Below are positions 33,452 to 40,608 of a stretch of 40,729 nucleotides of DNA, piece by piece. The notes beneath the pieces are model-generated. The model worked only from the letters and a program-made list of their open reading frames with translations, did not search any database and was not told the DNA's origin. Every line of letters starts with the position of its first letter. Positions within the stretch are counted from its first letter, which is position 1. The stretch is from the NCBI GenBank assembly GCA_964557575.1, contig CAZLBC010000038.1:1-40729 (forward strand). The letters run 5' to 3'. Both the position numbers and the translations under genes were made by a program. The DNA is from CAZLBC01 sp964557575 (GTDB taxonomy: Bacteria > Planctomycetota > Phycisphaerae > SM23-33).

Positions 33452-36400
33452 CTACTGCTCCTCGGTATCGCCGCCGACCTTCGCGACGATCGCCTGCTTG
33501 AAACCCATCAGCAGCGGGCTGGCGATGGCCACGGAGGAATACGTACCGAACATGATACCGGCCAGCAGGGCATAGTTGAAGCTCCTGATGCCGGATCCGC
33601 CGAGAATGTACATCATCAACACCGCCAGCAGCGTGGTAAAAGAGGTCAGGATAGTCCGCGGCAGCACCTGGTTGATGGAACTGTTGATGATCTGCGGCGT
33701 CAGGGCCTTCAGCTTTCCCCTGTTTTCGCGGATCCGGTCGAAGACGACGATCGTGTCGTTCACCGAGTAGCCGATGATCGTCATCAGGGCCGCAACCATC
33801 GGCAGGTCGAGCTTGAAGGACTCGATCAGCAGCCCCCTGCCCAGGAAGGTCGCGGCGAGCCAGCCGGACATCGCCACCAGCCCCACGACGATCACGATAT
33901 CGTGCACCAGGCAGATCACGGCGGCCAGGCCCCACCGGACGGATCCGAACCGGAACCACAGGTAGGCCACGATCGTCAGCCAGCTCAGTATCACGACGAC
34001 GACGGCCAGGCGCGACGTCTGGGCGGCGAACTCGGGATTGAAACTGGTGATCAACAGGTCGCTGCCCCGTCCCATCGCCGTTTTGATAACCTCTTTTTCG
34101 CCCGCAATGAACCGCTCCCGCTCTTCTTCGTCGTCGAGCATGCCGGTGTCGACCGGCTTGGTGACGACCGCCAGGCGATCCCCGCCGTCCGCGCCGCTTC
34201 CGGGGAGGGCCAGGACCGTCGACCGGTTGGCCGAATACTCGATATAGTCGGGCAGCGTCCTGACGAGCCGGAGGCGATTGGCCAGCTGCTCGGCGGACAT
34301 GGCGGGCGCTATATCGTCCAGGACCCAGAGCAGTCCTCCCCGGGAATCGATCAGAACGGCCCTGAATTCTTCCGGTACCGACTCGCCGATCGCCGCGGGG
34401 ATCACCGTGCCGCCCCCTTCATCGAGCGCGATGCCGAGCGCGGGGATCGTCTCGTCCCGGACAAATCTGAACTCCCGGGGCTGGTCGCCGCCCAGTATCC
34501 CGCCGAAGGCCGCGCGAACGATCCGCTCGGCCGTCTTTTCGTCGGCCGTGTTTTCTATATTGCAGGAGAGGTTGGGAAGCCGCTGCTCAAGGTCATCGGC
34601 ATCGACGGTATCGTCGTCGCCGGCGAGCAGCGCGTGGCAGTCGGGATCCAGCCCCGCGTCGCGCCACTCCGCCGCGGTGACGGTTTCGTCGCCGGCGGCG
34701 TATTTCTCGATGAACTCCGCTACCCGCTCCTCGTCGACGATACTGGTCACCCGCGCGGTGGTGATCAGTCGCTCACAGGCGGCCCGCACCGTCTCGTCCC
34801 CGGTTTCGGCGCGGATTTCCTCGGCCGTTTCCTTCAGGTGGCGGCGGACCTTCGCATCGTCCAGCAGTTCCCCGTCGAGCAGTGCATCGTCCTTGAACCG
34901 GGCGATGACCCTGCTGCCCGAGGAAAACTCTATGCCCAGCAGGTCCCCCTTCTGCCAGAACACCGATCCCAGCCCCACTACCAGCAGGGTCGCCGAAATG
35001 AACCAGAAATAATACCGTTTCCCGATCCAGTTGACGTTGAGCACGGGTATCAGCCGCAGCATGGGAAGCGGACCCCTGATCAGGTTGAACTTCAGCAGGA
35101 GCAGGAAAAACCACCGGGTCACCACCAGCGCGGTGAACATGCTGAAGGCGATCCCCAGTCCCAGCGTCACCGCGAAGCCCCGAATGGCCGACATGGCCAC
35201 CCAGTCGAAAACGATGTAGAGGAACAGGCAGATGAGAATGGTGGTGATGTTGGCGTCGAAAATCGCCGTAAACGCCCGCTCGTAGGCATTCTTGATCGCC
35301 TGGCGGGGAGAGAGCCCCCGGTCCTGCTCTTCCCGGAGCCGTTCGAATATCAGGACGTTCGCGTCGACCGCCACGCCGACGGTCAGGACGAGCCCCGCGA
35401 TACCCGGGAGGGTCATCGTGGCACCGAATATGACCATCGCGCCGACCACGAAGACCAGGTTCAGCAGGAGCGCGACGTCCGCGATGGCCCCGCAGAAGAG
35501 GTAATAGAGCATCATGAAGGCCGCGACCGCGATCAGGCCTATCCAGGCGGCGCGGTATCCCTTGTCCTTGTTTTCCTCCCCGATCGAGGCGCCGTACGTC
35601 CTGAAGCTCTCGGGCTCTTCGCGTATCCTCCCCGGCAGCGAGCCGGACTGGAGGATCCGGGCCAGATCGCTGACCTCCGCGCCGGTAAAGCTCCCGGTGA
35701 TCTGGCCGCGGCTCGATATGGTCGACCGGATGCTGGGCGCCGAGTAGACCTCGTCGTCGAGGAGGATGGCCATGCGCCGGCTGATGTTCTGCCCCGTCAG
35801 GGCGCTGAAATACCGCGCCCCGGCCTCGTTGAAATTGAAGTGGACGGCGGGAGAACCGTACTGGTCGCTGCCCGCCCAGGCCCCCTTCAGGCGCCAGGGC
35901 GCCCGGTCTTCGCCGACGCGTTTTATGAGGCGCTCGCCGGGCCGGTTGCTCAAAAGCACGTAGCGCCGGCCCCGGTAGTCTGAGTAGGCCAGGCCGGAAC
36001 ACATCTCCTCCTTGCCCTGCTGGACCGGAAACCACGCGTAATCGCCGCCCTTCTTCAGCAGCGCCCCGGGCCCCTCGGTATCGAGGCTGTCGACGTATTC
36101 CTGGACCTGTTCATCGGACAGGACGACCTCGTCTTCGCCCGCCGAACCGCCGTACTTGGCGGGAATGGGCGCGATGCGGAATTCCAGTATGCCCGCCTTG
36201 CGTATCATGCGTATGACGTCTTCGGGGTCCTCCAGTTCGCGCTTGACCCGGCACCAGTTTTCGTAGGCGTCGGCAACCCGATCAACCAGGTCGGCCCTGC
36301 CGGGATACTCCTGCTTGAATTCGTCGAGCCGGAGCCGGTACTCGTTCATCCTGCTCGTCCGGCCGGCACGGACCCGGTAAGCCTTCTCGTAGAGTTCAAG

Positions 36401-37060
36401 GATCTGCGTGAGGACGCGGGGATCGATATTGCCCTCGTTCACGGCAATGTACAACTCGTTGTACTTCTCCGTGACCTGCTTCTCTTCGCGGATGAGCTCG
36501 AGTTTTCGTCCGGTCAGTTTTTCGACGTCCGCCCCGTCCTGCCGGGACTGCTGCTCTATCGCCGCCAGCTCCGCCGTTATGGCGTCGAGCCGCCGCTGGA
36601 CGTCGGTGAGATTTCCCAGGTTTTCCGCCCGTTTTTCGACGCCGCCCGCCATCGCCGCGATGCGATCGGCCCGCTCCGACGCCGGCAGCTTCGCGAGCTT
36701 CCGGATGTTGCTCAGGCGTATGTTCGTATCGAGCAGCCGGTCCCGGAGGTCGAGGTAGGCATCGCGCAGCCGCCGGGATTCGTCCGAGGCCGCGGGCATC
36801 TGGACCTCGAACGTATCGTTACCCTGCGTCCTGAACTTGAGGGCGTTGAGGCCCTCGGGATCGAGCCGTTTCTTCAGGATCCTGACGATCTGCTCGACGA
36901 TCTCCTTGCCGCCCCCTTTCACGTCCACCTTGAACGTCATGCTGTACCCGCCGGCGATGTCCTGGCCCTTTTTGAGGGTCCCGAACGTGATCGCGACGAC
37001 GCAGAGGGCGACCATTATTCCCAGGAACAGGAATTTCCAATGTAAATTCTGATCTTTCAT
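33452..37060 (-). CDS. secDF: Fused protein-export membrane protein SecD-SecF
   Basis: 1,202 aa. The N-terminal SecD half has an early TM (LFLGIMVALCVVAITFGTL), a long periplasmic coiled-coil-rich insertion (about residues 120-280), the SecD P1 head, SEVSDLARILQSGSLPGRIR, and GIAGLVLTVGVAVDANVLIF. The SecF half begins near residue 665 (NVNWIGKRYYFWFISATLLV) and carries MTIIGYSVNDTIVVFDRIRE. SecDF uses the proton gradient to pull exported proteins through SecYEG. The SecF periplasmic part has an unusual acidic insertion (about 34590-34710) resembling EF-hand/dockerin loops. Fused SecDF is common in PVC and some other phyla. Confidence 0.96.
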   Translation of the reverse strand: MKDQNLHWKFLFLGIMVALCVVAITFGTLKKGQDIAGGYSMTFKVDVKGGGKEIVEQIVRILKKRLDPEGLNALKFRTQGNDTFEVQMPAASDESRRLRDAYLDLRDRLLDTNIRLSNIRKLAKLPASERADRIAAMAGGVEKRAENLGNLTDVQRRLDAITAELAAIEQQSRQDGADVEKLTGRKLELIREEKQVTEKYNELYIAVNEGNIDPRVLTQILELYEKAYRVRAGRTSRMNEYRLRLDEFKQEYPGRADLVDRVADAYENWCRVKRELEDPEDVIRMIRKAGILEFRIAPIPAKYGGSAGEDEVVLSDEQVQEYVDSLDTEGPGALLKKGGDYAWFPVQQGKEEMCSGLAYSDYRGRRYVLLSNRPGERLIKRVGEDRAPWRLKGAWAGSDQYGSPAVHFNFNEAGARYFSALTGQNISRRMAILLDDEVYSAPSIRSTISSRGQITGSFTGAEVSDLARILQSGSLPGRIREEPESFRTYGASIGEENKDKGYRAAWIGLIAVAAFMMLYYLFCGAIADVALLLNLVFVVGAMVIFGATMTLPGIAGLVLTVGVAVDANVLIFERLREEQDRGLSPRQAIKNAYERAFTAIFDANITTILICLFLYIVFDWVAMSAIRGFAVTLGLGIAFSMFTALVVTRWFFLLLLKFNLIRGPLPMLRLIPVLNVNWIGKRYYFWFISATLLVVGLGSVFWQKGDLLGIEFSSGSRVIARFKDDALLDGELLDDAKVRRHLKETAEEIRAETGDETVRAACERLITTARVTSIVDEERVAEFIEKYAAGDETVTAAEWRDAGLDPDCHALLAGDDDTVDADDLEQRLPNLSCNIENTADEKTAERIVRAAFGGILGGDQPREFRFVRDETIPALGIALDEGGGTVIPAAIGESVPEEFRAVLIDSRGGLLWVLDDIAPAMSAEQLANRLRLVRTLPDYIEYSANRSTVLALPGSGADGGDRLAVVTKPVDTGMLDDEEERERFIAGEKEVIKTAMGRGSDLLITSFNPEFAAQTSRLAVVVVILSWLTIVAYLWFRFGSVRWGLAAVICLVHDIVIVVGLVAMSGWLAATFLGRGLLIESFKLDLPMVAALMTIIGYSVNDTIVVFDRIRENRGKLKALTPQIINSSINQVLPRTILTSFTTLLAVLMMYILGGSGIRSFNYALLAGIMFGTYSSVAIASPLLMGFKQAIVAKVGGDTEEQ

Positions 37061-37280
37061 AGTGTATTCATATACCTTCTGTTGCGACCCCGCGGGGTCT
37101 GTTTACTCTCTGTTTTGCGGCGGGTTACCGTCGCTGCCCGGGCTCACCGCAGCGCGACAGCGGGAGAACACCCGGAGAAACGGAGGATTTTCCACGAGAA
37201 GGTATCATTCGTCAAGTAAAACTAGTGCCGTGTTTTACTGCCCGATTCCCGTTCCGGAACCAACTATCGCCGGTTTTTGC

Positions 37281-37309
37281 TTGTCAGCGGTACTTCCGTG
37301 CCTTACACT
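37281..37309 (+). promoter_or_regulatory. Promoter of the SRP RNA gene
   Basis: TTGTCA (37281-37286), a 17-nt spacer, then TACACT (37304-37309). The predicted start, near 37316, fits the RNA's folded 5' end at about 37330. Confidence 0.6.
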
Positions 37310-37329
37310 CGCGTTTTCGCGAGGGACGG

Positions 37330-37440
37330 CCCCGCGGGCCGGGCCTCTCGCAGTGGGCAGGCCGTGAATCTGGTCAGGTCCGGAAGGAAGCAGCCATAAG
37401 CGACGTCGGTCCACGTGCGGGAACCGCCCGGTCCTCGGGG
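37330..37440 (+). ncRNA. ffs: Small bacterial signal recognition particle RNA (4.5S)
   Basis: The domain IV signature is exact: GGTCAGGTCC at 37372-37381 followed by GGAAGGAAGCAGCC to 37395, the asymmetric loop and GGAA tetraloop that bind Ffh. The ends pair: CCCCG-C-GGGCCGGG (37330-37343) with CCCGGTCC-T-CGGGG (37427-37440), 13 pairs with one mismatch. Next, TCTCGCA with TGCGGGA and TGG with CCA extend the rod. About 111 nt, like the E. coli RNA; no Alu domain. It lies directly upstream of dnaX, a placement shared by many bacteria. Confidence 0.93.
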
Positions 37441-37494
37441 TCGCCCGCGTTATGCCGTATCGTTTTTCAACCGCCTGCCGAAGCGAACGCGCCG

Positions 37495-38667
37495 ATGTCG
37501 GAATATATCGTACTAGCCCGAAAATACCGCAGCCGGACCTTCGATGAAATCGTCGGCCAGGAACACGTGGCCGAAACCCTGTCGCACGCGATCGAATCGA
37601 ACCGGGTCGCGCACGCCTATCTCTTTTGCGGCACCCGGGGCGTGGGCAAGACGACGGCGGCCCGGATACTCGCCAAGTGCCTCAACTGCCTCGCCGCGGA
37701 CGCACCCACGGTCGAACCGTGCAACGAGTGCGGGGCGTGCGCGGATATCGCCCGGGGCGAGGATATCGACGTGGTGGAGATAGACGGGGCCTCCAACCGG
37801 GGTATCGACGAGATACGCCAGTTGCGGTCAAACGTCATGTTTCAACCGGCCCGGGAGCGGTACAAGATCTACTACATCGACGAAGTGCACATGCTCACCA
37901 CCCCGGCCTTCAACGCCCTGCTCAAGACGCTCGAGGAACCGCCGGCGCACGTGAAGTTCATTTTCGCCACCACCGAGCCGGAGCGCATTCCCGCCACGAT
38001 CCTCAGCCGCTGCCAGCGATTCGATTTCAGGAACATCCCCACGTCCGCGATCGCCGCCCACCTCGAAGCGATCTGCGCGGCCGAGGAGGTCGCGGCCGAA
38101 AACGACGGCCTCTTTCGCATAGCCCGCGCGGCCGCGGGTTCGATGCGGGACGCCCTCGGACTGCTCGACCAGATCTTCGCCGGCGGCGGGGCGGTGACCG
38201 AGGACGAGGTCGTCCGGCTGCTGGGGACGCCCGCCGACGAAAAAATACTCGCCCTGGTCCGGGCCGTCGCCGACGGCAGCGCCGCGGACGCGGTCATCGG
38301 CCTCGACGCGGTCCTCGCGTCGGGCGTCAGCCTCGCGAACACCGCCGGGTCGCTGGCCGCCGCGTTCCGCAACATGATGCTGGTGCTCACCTGCGGCGCG
38401 GACAGCGACCTGATAGAACTGCCGGAGTCGGCGAAAAAGGAAACCGCCGCGCTGGCGGAATCCTTCAGCCTGCCGGCACTGGTGCACGCGCTGGGCATCA
38501 TGCAGCGGACCCTGCAGGAACTGAAGCGGTCGTCGGTCGCCAGGCCCCTGCTCGAAGCGGTCCTCGTGCGCCTCGCGAAAGCGGACCAGTTCATAGACCC
38601 GGCCAGCCTGATCGAACGGCTGGAGCGCGGCGGCAGCGCGGACGGCGCGCCGAAAAAAAAAAGATAG
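37495..38667 (+). CDS. dnaX: DNA polymerase III gamma subunit (zero-frame product of dnaX)
   Basis: 390 aa. Clamp-loader AAA+ ATPase. It has the N-terminal YIVLARKYRSRTFDEIVGQE, Walker A GTRGVGKTTAARILAKCLNC, a four-Cys zinc module (CLNC ... CNECGAC), Walker B YYIDEVHMLTTPAFNALLKT, sensor 1 FIFATTEPERIPATILSRCQ and sensor 2 GSMRDALGLLDQ. The zero frame ends abruptly at TAG (38665-38667) right after an A10 tract (38653-38662), while coding sequence continues in the -1 frame to 38921. This is the arrangement expected for a gamma/tau gene. No strong Shine-Dalgarno is seen upstream. Confidence 0.96.
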   Translation: MSEYIVLARKYRSRTFDEIVGQEHVAETLSHAIESNRVAHAYLFCGTRGVGKTTAARILAKCLNCLAADAPTVEPCNECGACADIARGEDIDVVEIDGASNRGIDEIRQLRSNVMFQPARERYKIYYIDEVHMLTTPAFNALLKTLEEPPAHVKFIFATTEPERIPATILSRCQRFDFRNIPTSAIAAHLEAICAAEEVAAENDGLFRIARAAAGSMRDALGLLDQIFAGGGAVTEDEVVRLLGTPADEKILALVRAVADGSAADAVIGLDAVLASGVSLANTAGSLAAAFRNMMLVLTCGADSDLIELPESAKKETAALAESFSLPALVHALGIMQRTLQELKRSSVARPLLEAVLVRLAKADQFIDPASLIERLERGGSADGAPKKKR

Positions 38668-38707
38668 CCGCCGCGGCGCCGTCCCGGCCGGCCGCTGACG
38701 CCGCCGC
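38653..38707 (+). promoter_or_regulatory. Probable -1 frameshift / slippage site in dnaX
   Basis: The zero frame reads CCG AAA AAA AAA AGA TAG. Slipping back one base on A AAA AAA gives AAA AAA AAG ATA GCC and opens the tau frame. A stem, GCGGCGCCGTC (38673-38683) with GACGCCGCCGC (38697-38707), 11 pairs with one mismatch and a 13-nt loop, starts 10 nt after the A run, a suitable position for a stimulatory hairpin. Transcriptional slippage adding one A would have the same effect. A sequencing error in the homopolymer cannot be excluded. Confidence 0.6.
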
Positions 38708-38921
38708 GCCGCCGGAACCCCCGCCGGATCCGCCCGGTCACGACGAGGCCGAAAAACTGAATCGCCTCAGTTCCCGCGAAATCGAGGAGATACGCGGCGA
38801 TCCGGCGATCCGGGAAACCCTGTCGCTCTTCGGCGGCGAACTGGTCGATATTCGCCGCGACGCGCCGGCGGCCCCGGGGGCGGTCGACGAGACCGACGGC
38901 GGCGCGGAACCGCCTGACTGA
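38668..38921 (+). CDS. dnaX: C-terminal extension of DnaX (tau) in the -1 frame
   Basis: The frame entered after slippage encodes an Ala/Pro-rich linker (PPEPPPDPPGHDEAEKLNRL) and then RGDPAIRETLSLFGGELVDI, a conserved-looking C-terminal helix-strand motif found at the end of many DnaX proteins (pattern: DP-h-...AL-LF-GG-hVDhR). The resulting tau would be about 475 aa against 390 aa for gamma. It has no start codon of its own and makes sense only as an extension. Confidence 0.7.
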
Positions 38922-38955
38922 CGGCACACCCCGTACGCGAAGAAGGAAATACGTC

Positions 38956-39285
38956 ATGTTCGGAAACATGGGTAAGATGCTGAAACTCGCCGGGGAGATG
39001 AAGACGAAGCTCCCCGCGCTCAAGGAGGAACTCGCCGCGGCGGAACACCGGGCCGCGGCGGGCGGCGGCCGCGTCGTCGCCGTGGTCAACGGCAAGATGC
39101 GGCTGGTGAAGGTCGAGTTCGCCGACGAGCTGCTGGCGGACCCCGCCCTGTCGGCGGAAACGCTCGGGGACCTGGTGACAACGGCGGTCCGCGACGCGCA
39201 GATACGGGCGGCCGACGCGGCGGAAGAGAAAATGAGGGAACTGACCGGCGGCATGGACATCCCCGGCCTCTCGGATATGCTGTGA
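38956..39285 (+). CDS. ybaB: YbaB/EbfC family nucleoid-associated protein
   Basis: 109 aa, typical length. MFGNMGKMLKLAGEMKTKLP and the AAGGGRVVAVVNGKMRLVKVE core match the YbaB/EbfC DNA-binding family, and the end (GGMDIPGLSDML) is also standard. AAGGAA lies about 7 nt before the ATG. The dnaX-ybaB-recR order is one of the most conserved gene neighbourhoods in bacteria. The stop is 2 nt before the recR start. Confidence 0.95.
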   Translation: MFGNMGKMLKLAGEMKTKLPALKEELAAAEHRAAAGGGRVVAVVNGKMRLVKVEFADELLADPALSAETLGDLVTTAVRDAQIRAADAAEEKMRELTGGMDIPGLSDML

Positions 39286-39287
39286 TC

Positions 39288-39890
39288 ATGGCGGAGTACA
39301 CGGAAACGATCGAGCGGGTGATGCAGGAACTCGGGCGGCTGCCGGGGATCGGCGCCCGGACCGCCGAGCGGCTGACCTTTCACCTGCTCAAGGGCGAGGC
39401 CGGGGAGGTCGTCTCCCTGGCGGACGCGATCCGGGACCTGAAGACGAAGATACGGCCGTGTGCGATCTGCTTCAACCCGACCGAGGAGGAGACCTGCCGC
39501 ATCTGCGCGAATCCCCGCCGCGACACGTCGGTCATCTGCGTCGTCGAGCAGCCCAAGGATCTGCTGTCCATCGAGTCGACCGGCGCGTTCCGGGGCGTCT
39601 ACCACGTCCTGATGGGGCAGATCGCCCCCCTTGAGGGGATCAGCGCCGAGGACCTGACGATCGGCGAGCTGGCGGACCGGGTCCGCGGCGGCGACGTGCG
39701 GGAGGTCATCCTGGCGACGAATCCGACCGTCACGGGCGACGGGACGGCCCTGCAGGTCGCCGAGCTGCTGAAACCGACGGGGGTGAAGATCACCCGCCTG
39801 GCGCGGGGCCTCCCGGCCGGCGGGCAGATCGAGTACGCGGGCAAGTCGATCCTCGCCGACGCCATCAACGAGCGCCGCGAGAGCCGGTAG
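39288..39890 (+). CDS. recR: Recombination mediator protein RecR
   Basis: 200 aa. An N-terminal helix-hairpin-helix (LGRLPGIGARTAERLTFHLL), a four-cysteine zinc finger (CAIC ... CRIC), a Toprim domain (ICVVEQPKDLLSIESTGAFR, GVYHVLMGQIAPLEGI), and the Walker-B-like VREVILATNPTVTGDGTAL region ending in RLARGLPAGGQIEYA. RecR loads RecA with RecO/RecF at single-strand gaps. The ATG at 39288 overlaps closely with the ybaB stop. It is the last gene of the dnaX operon. Confidence 0.97.
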   Translation: MAEYTETIERVMQELGRLPGIGARTAERLTFHLLKGEAGEVVSLADAIRDLKTKIRPCAICFNPTEEETCRICANPRRDTSVICVVEQPKDLLSIESTGAFRGVYHVLMGQIAPLEGISAEDLTIGELADRVRGGDVREVILATNPTVTGDGTALQVAELLKPTGVKITRLARGLPAGGQIEYAGKSILADAINERRESR

Positions 39891-39911
39891 GGGCGGAACA
39901 CGGGGGATAAT

Positions 39912-39932
39912 CCGCCGGCGTACCGCCGGCGG
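39912..39932 (+). terminator. Possible weak terminator hairpin after recR
   Basis: CCGCCGG (39912-39918) pairs with CCGGCGG (39926-39932) across a 7-nt loop. There is no U-tract after it, so intrinsic termination would be poor. Confidence 0.25.
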
Positions 39933-39974
39933 CGTCCACTTCCTTCAGCCTGTCGCCCCGGAAAGTAAACAATG

Positions 39975-39990
39975 GTGCATTATGTTGCAC
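39975..39990. promoter_or_regulatory. Operator 1 of the HipB-like regulator
   Basis: Inverted repeat GTGCA-N6-TGCAC, ending 6 nt before the old -35 (39997-40002). The same half-sites and 6-nt spacing recur at 40202-40217, on the other side of the MITE insertion. Confidence 0.6.
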
Positions 39991-39996
39991 TTTATG

Positions 39997-40002
39997 TTGG
40001 CG
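39997..40002 (+). promoter_or_regulatory. Orphaned -35 element (TTGGCG) separated from its -10 by the MITE
   Basis: Removing the 159-bp MITE and one GTAGGTA copy places TTGGCG exactly 17 nt from the TATAAT at 40186-40191. In the present sequence they are 183 nt apart. Confidence 0.5.
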
Positions 40003-40008
40003 TAGGTA

Positions 40009-40167
40009 GGGCCTGCTGAACAAGTCGGCCGTCGGCGAGAAAGAGACACGTTTTTCGCAAATCAAGGAAGTCGAAGCAGGCGATTCTATATGAATCGTCG
40101 ATGGAGACTGACAATGAGTTGCGGAAAAATGTCCTTTCGCAGACAGGCTCGAATTGTTCAGCAGCCC
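40009..40167. mobile_element. 159-bp MITE-like element, copy B
   Basis: The terminal inverted repeats are GGGCCTGCTGAACAA on the left and TTGTTCAGCAGCCC (40154-40167) on the right, 14 matching positions with a one-base indel. A 7-bp direct repeat, GTAGGTA, flanks it (40002-40008 and 40168-40174) as a target-site duplication. Length and both ends match copy A at 24420-24578 (for example CCGTCGGCGAGAAAGAGA here against CCGTCGCCGAGAACGAGA there). The interior is non-coding. Confidence 0.8.
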
Positions 40168-40185
40168 GTAGGTAACAAGGGTGAA

Positions 40186-40191
40186 TATAAT
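40186..40191 (+). promoter_or_regulatory. -10 element of the HipB-like gene
   Basis: Perfect TATAAT, 11 nt before operator 2. No acceptable -35 now exists 16-18 nt upstream because the MITE ends there. Confidence 0.5.
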
Positions 40192-40201
40192 ACATACAAA
40201 A

Positions 40202-40217
40202 GTGCACTATCATGCAC
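40202..40217. promoter_or_regulatory. Operator 2 of the HipB-like regulator
   Basis: GTGCA-N6-TGCAC centred near the predicted transcription start, suited to steric autorepression. Same half-sites and spacing as operator 1. Confidence 0.6.
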
Positions 40218-40238
40218 TTCTTCTGTGGAGAAAAGAGC

Positions 40239-40451
40239 ATGAACAGCCGCAGTATCGGCACTGAGATAAGGAACAGGCGAAGAATGCTGAAGGTCACGCA
40301 GGAAGACCTCGCCGAGATCGCGGGTGTTTCCGTGCGCAGCATAAAGGCCATTGAAAAGGGAGACGCCAATCCGACGGTCGGGCTGCTTCAGCAGGTGCTC
40401 GAACCGGTCGGCCTGACCCTGACCGCGACCGAGAGAATCAGGCATGAATAG
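40239..40451 (+). CDS. HipB-like XRE-family antitoxin/regulator (orphan)
   Basis: 70 aa. The ATG at 40239 has GGAG 8 nt upstream; an ATG at 40212 lies inside operator 2 and is less likely. IGTEIRNRRRMLKVTQEDLA followed by EIAGVSVRSIKAIEKGDANP is a Cro/CI helix-turn-helix, and the end (VGLLQQVLEPVGLTLTATER) matches the C-terminus of HipB/y4mF-type antitoxins. In this family the protein represses its own promoter and neutralises HipA. Here the following hipA is only a remnant, and the promoter is interrupted by a MITE. Confidence 0.85.
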   Translation: MNSRSIGTEIRNRRRMLKVTQEDLAEIAGVSVRSIKAIEKGDANPTVGLLQQVLEPVGLTLTATERIRHE

Positions 40452-40608
40452 GCACGGGAAGGTGTACCATAACGGTCGGAGACCCTGCCCACTTCGCAGC
40501 AAAAGACCCTCTTGCAGGCCATCGATACGTTCCTCAAGGCATCGGAAAAAAGCTGAGGCCGCGCGTGCCGTCGCCGTTTTTCCCGCCCCGGGCCGGGCCG
40601 CCGCTTGA
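40444..40608 (+). pseudogene. Remnant of a hipA-like toxin gene
   Basis: ATGAATAG overlaps the regulator's stop, as in hipBA operons. The first codons (MNRHGKVYHNGR) match the start of HipA N-terminal subdomains, which typically read 'KVYVNG'. After about 12 codons the sequence becomes Arg/Pro/Ser-rich with no family features, ending at 40606-40608. The rest of the roughly 400-codon gene is missing. Confidence 0.5.
40479..40556 (+). pseudogene. 3' fragment of another gene fused to the hipA remnant
   Basis: In the regulator's frame, ETLPTSQQKTLLQAIDTFLK then ASEKS and a stop reads like a genuine protein C-terminus (helical, similar in style to XRE-regulator ends). It has no start and abuts the hipA scrap, marking a deletion junction near 40478. 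Confidence 0.35.

Noticed and set aside
37087..37100. GACCCCGCGGGGTC palindrome upstream of secDF
   Set aside because: Single short GC palindrome of the kind expected by chance at this base composition; no second site.
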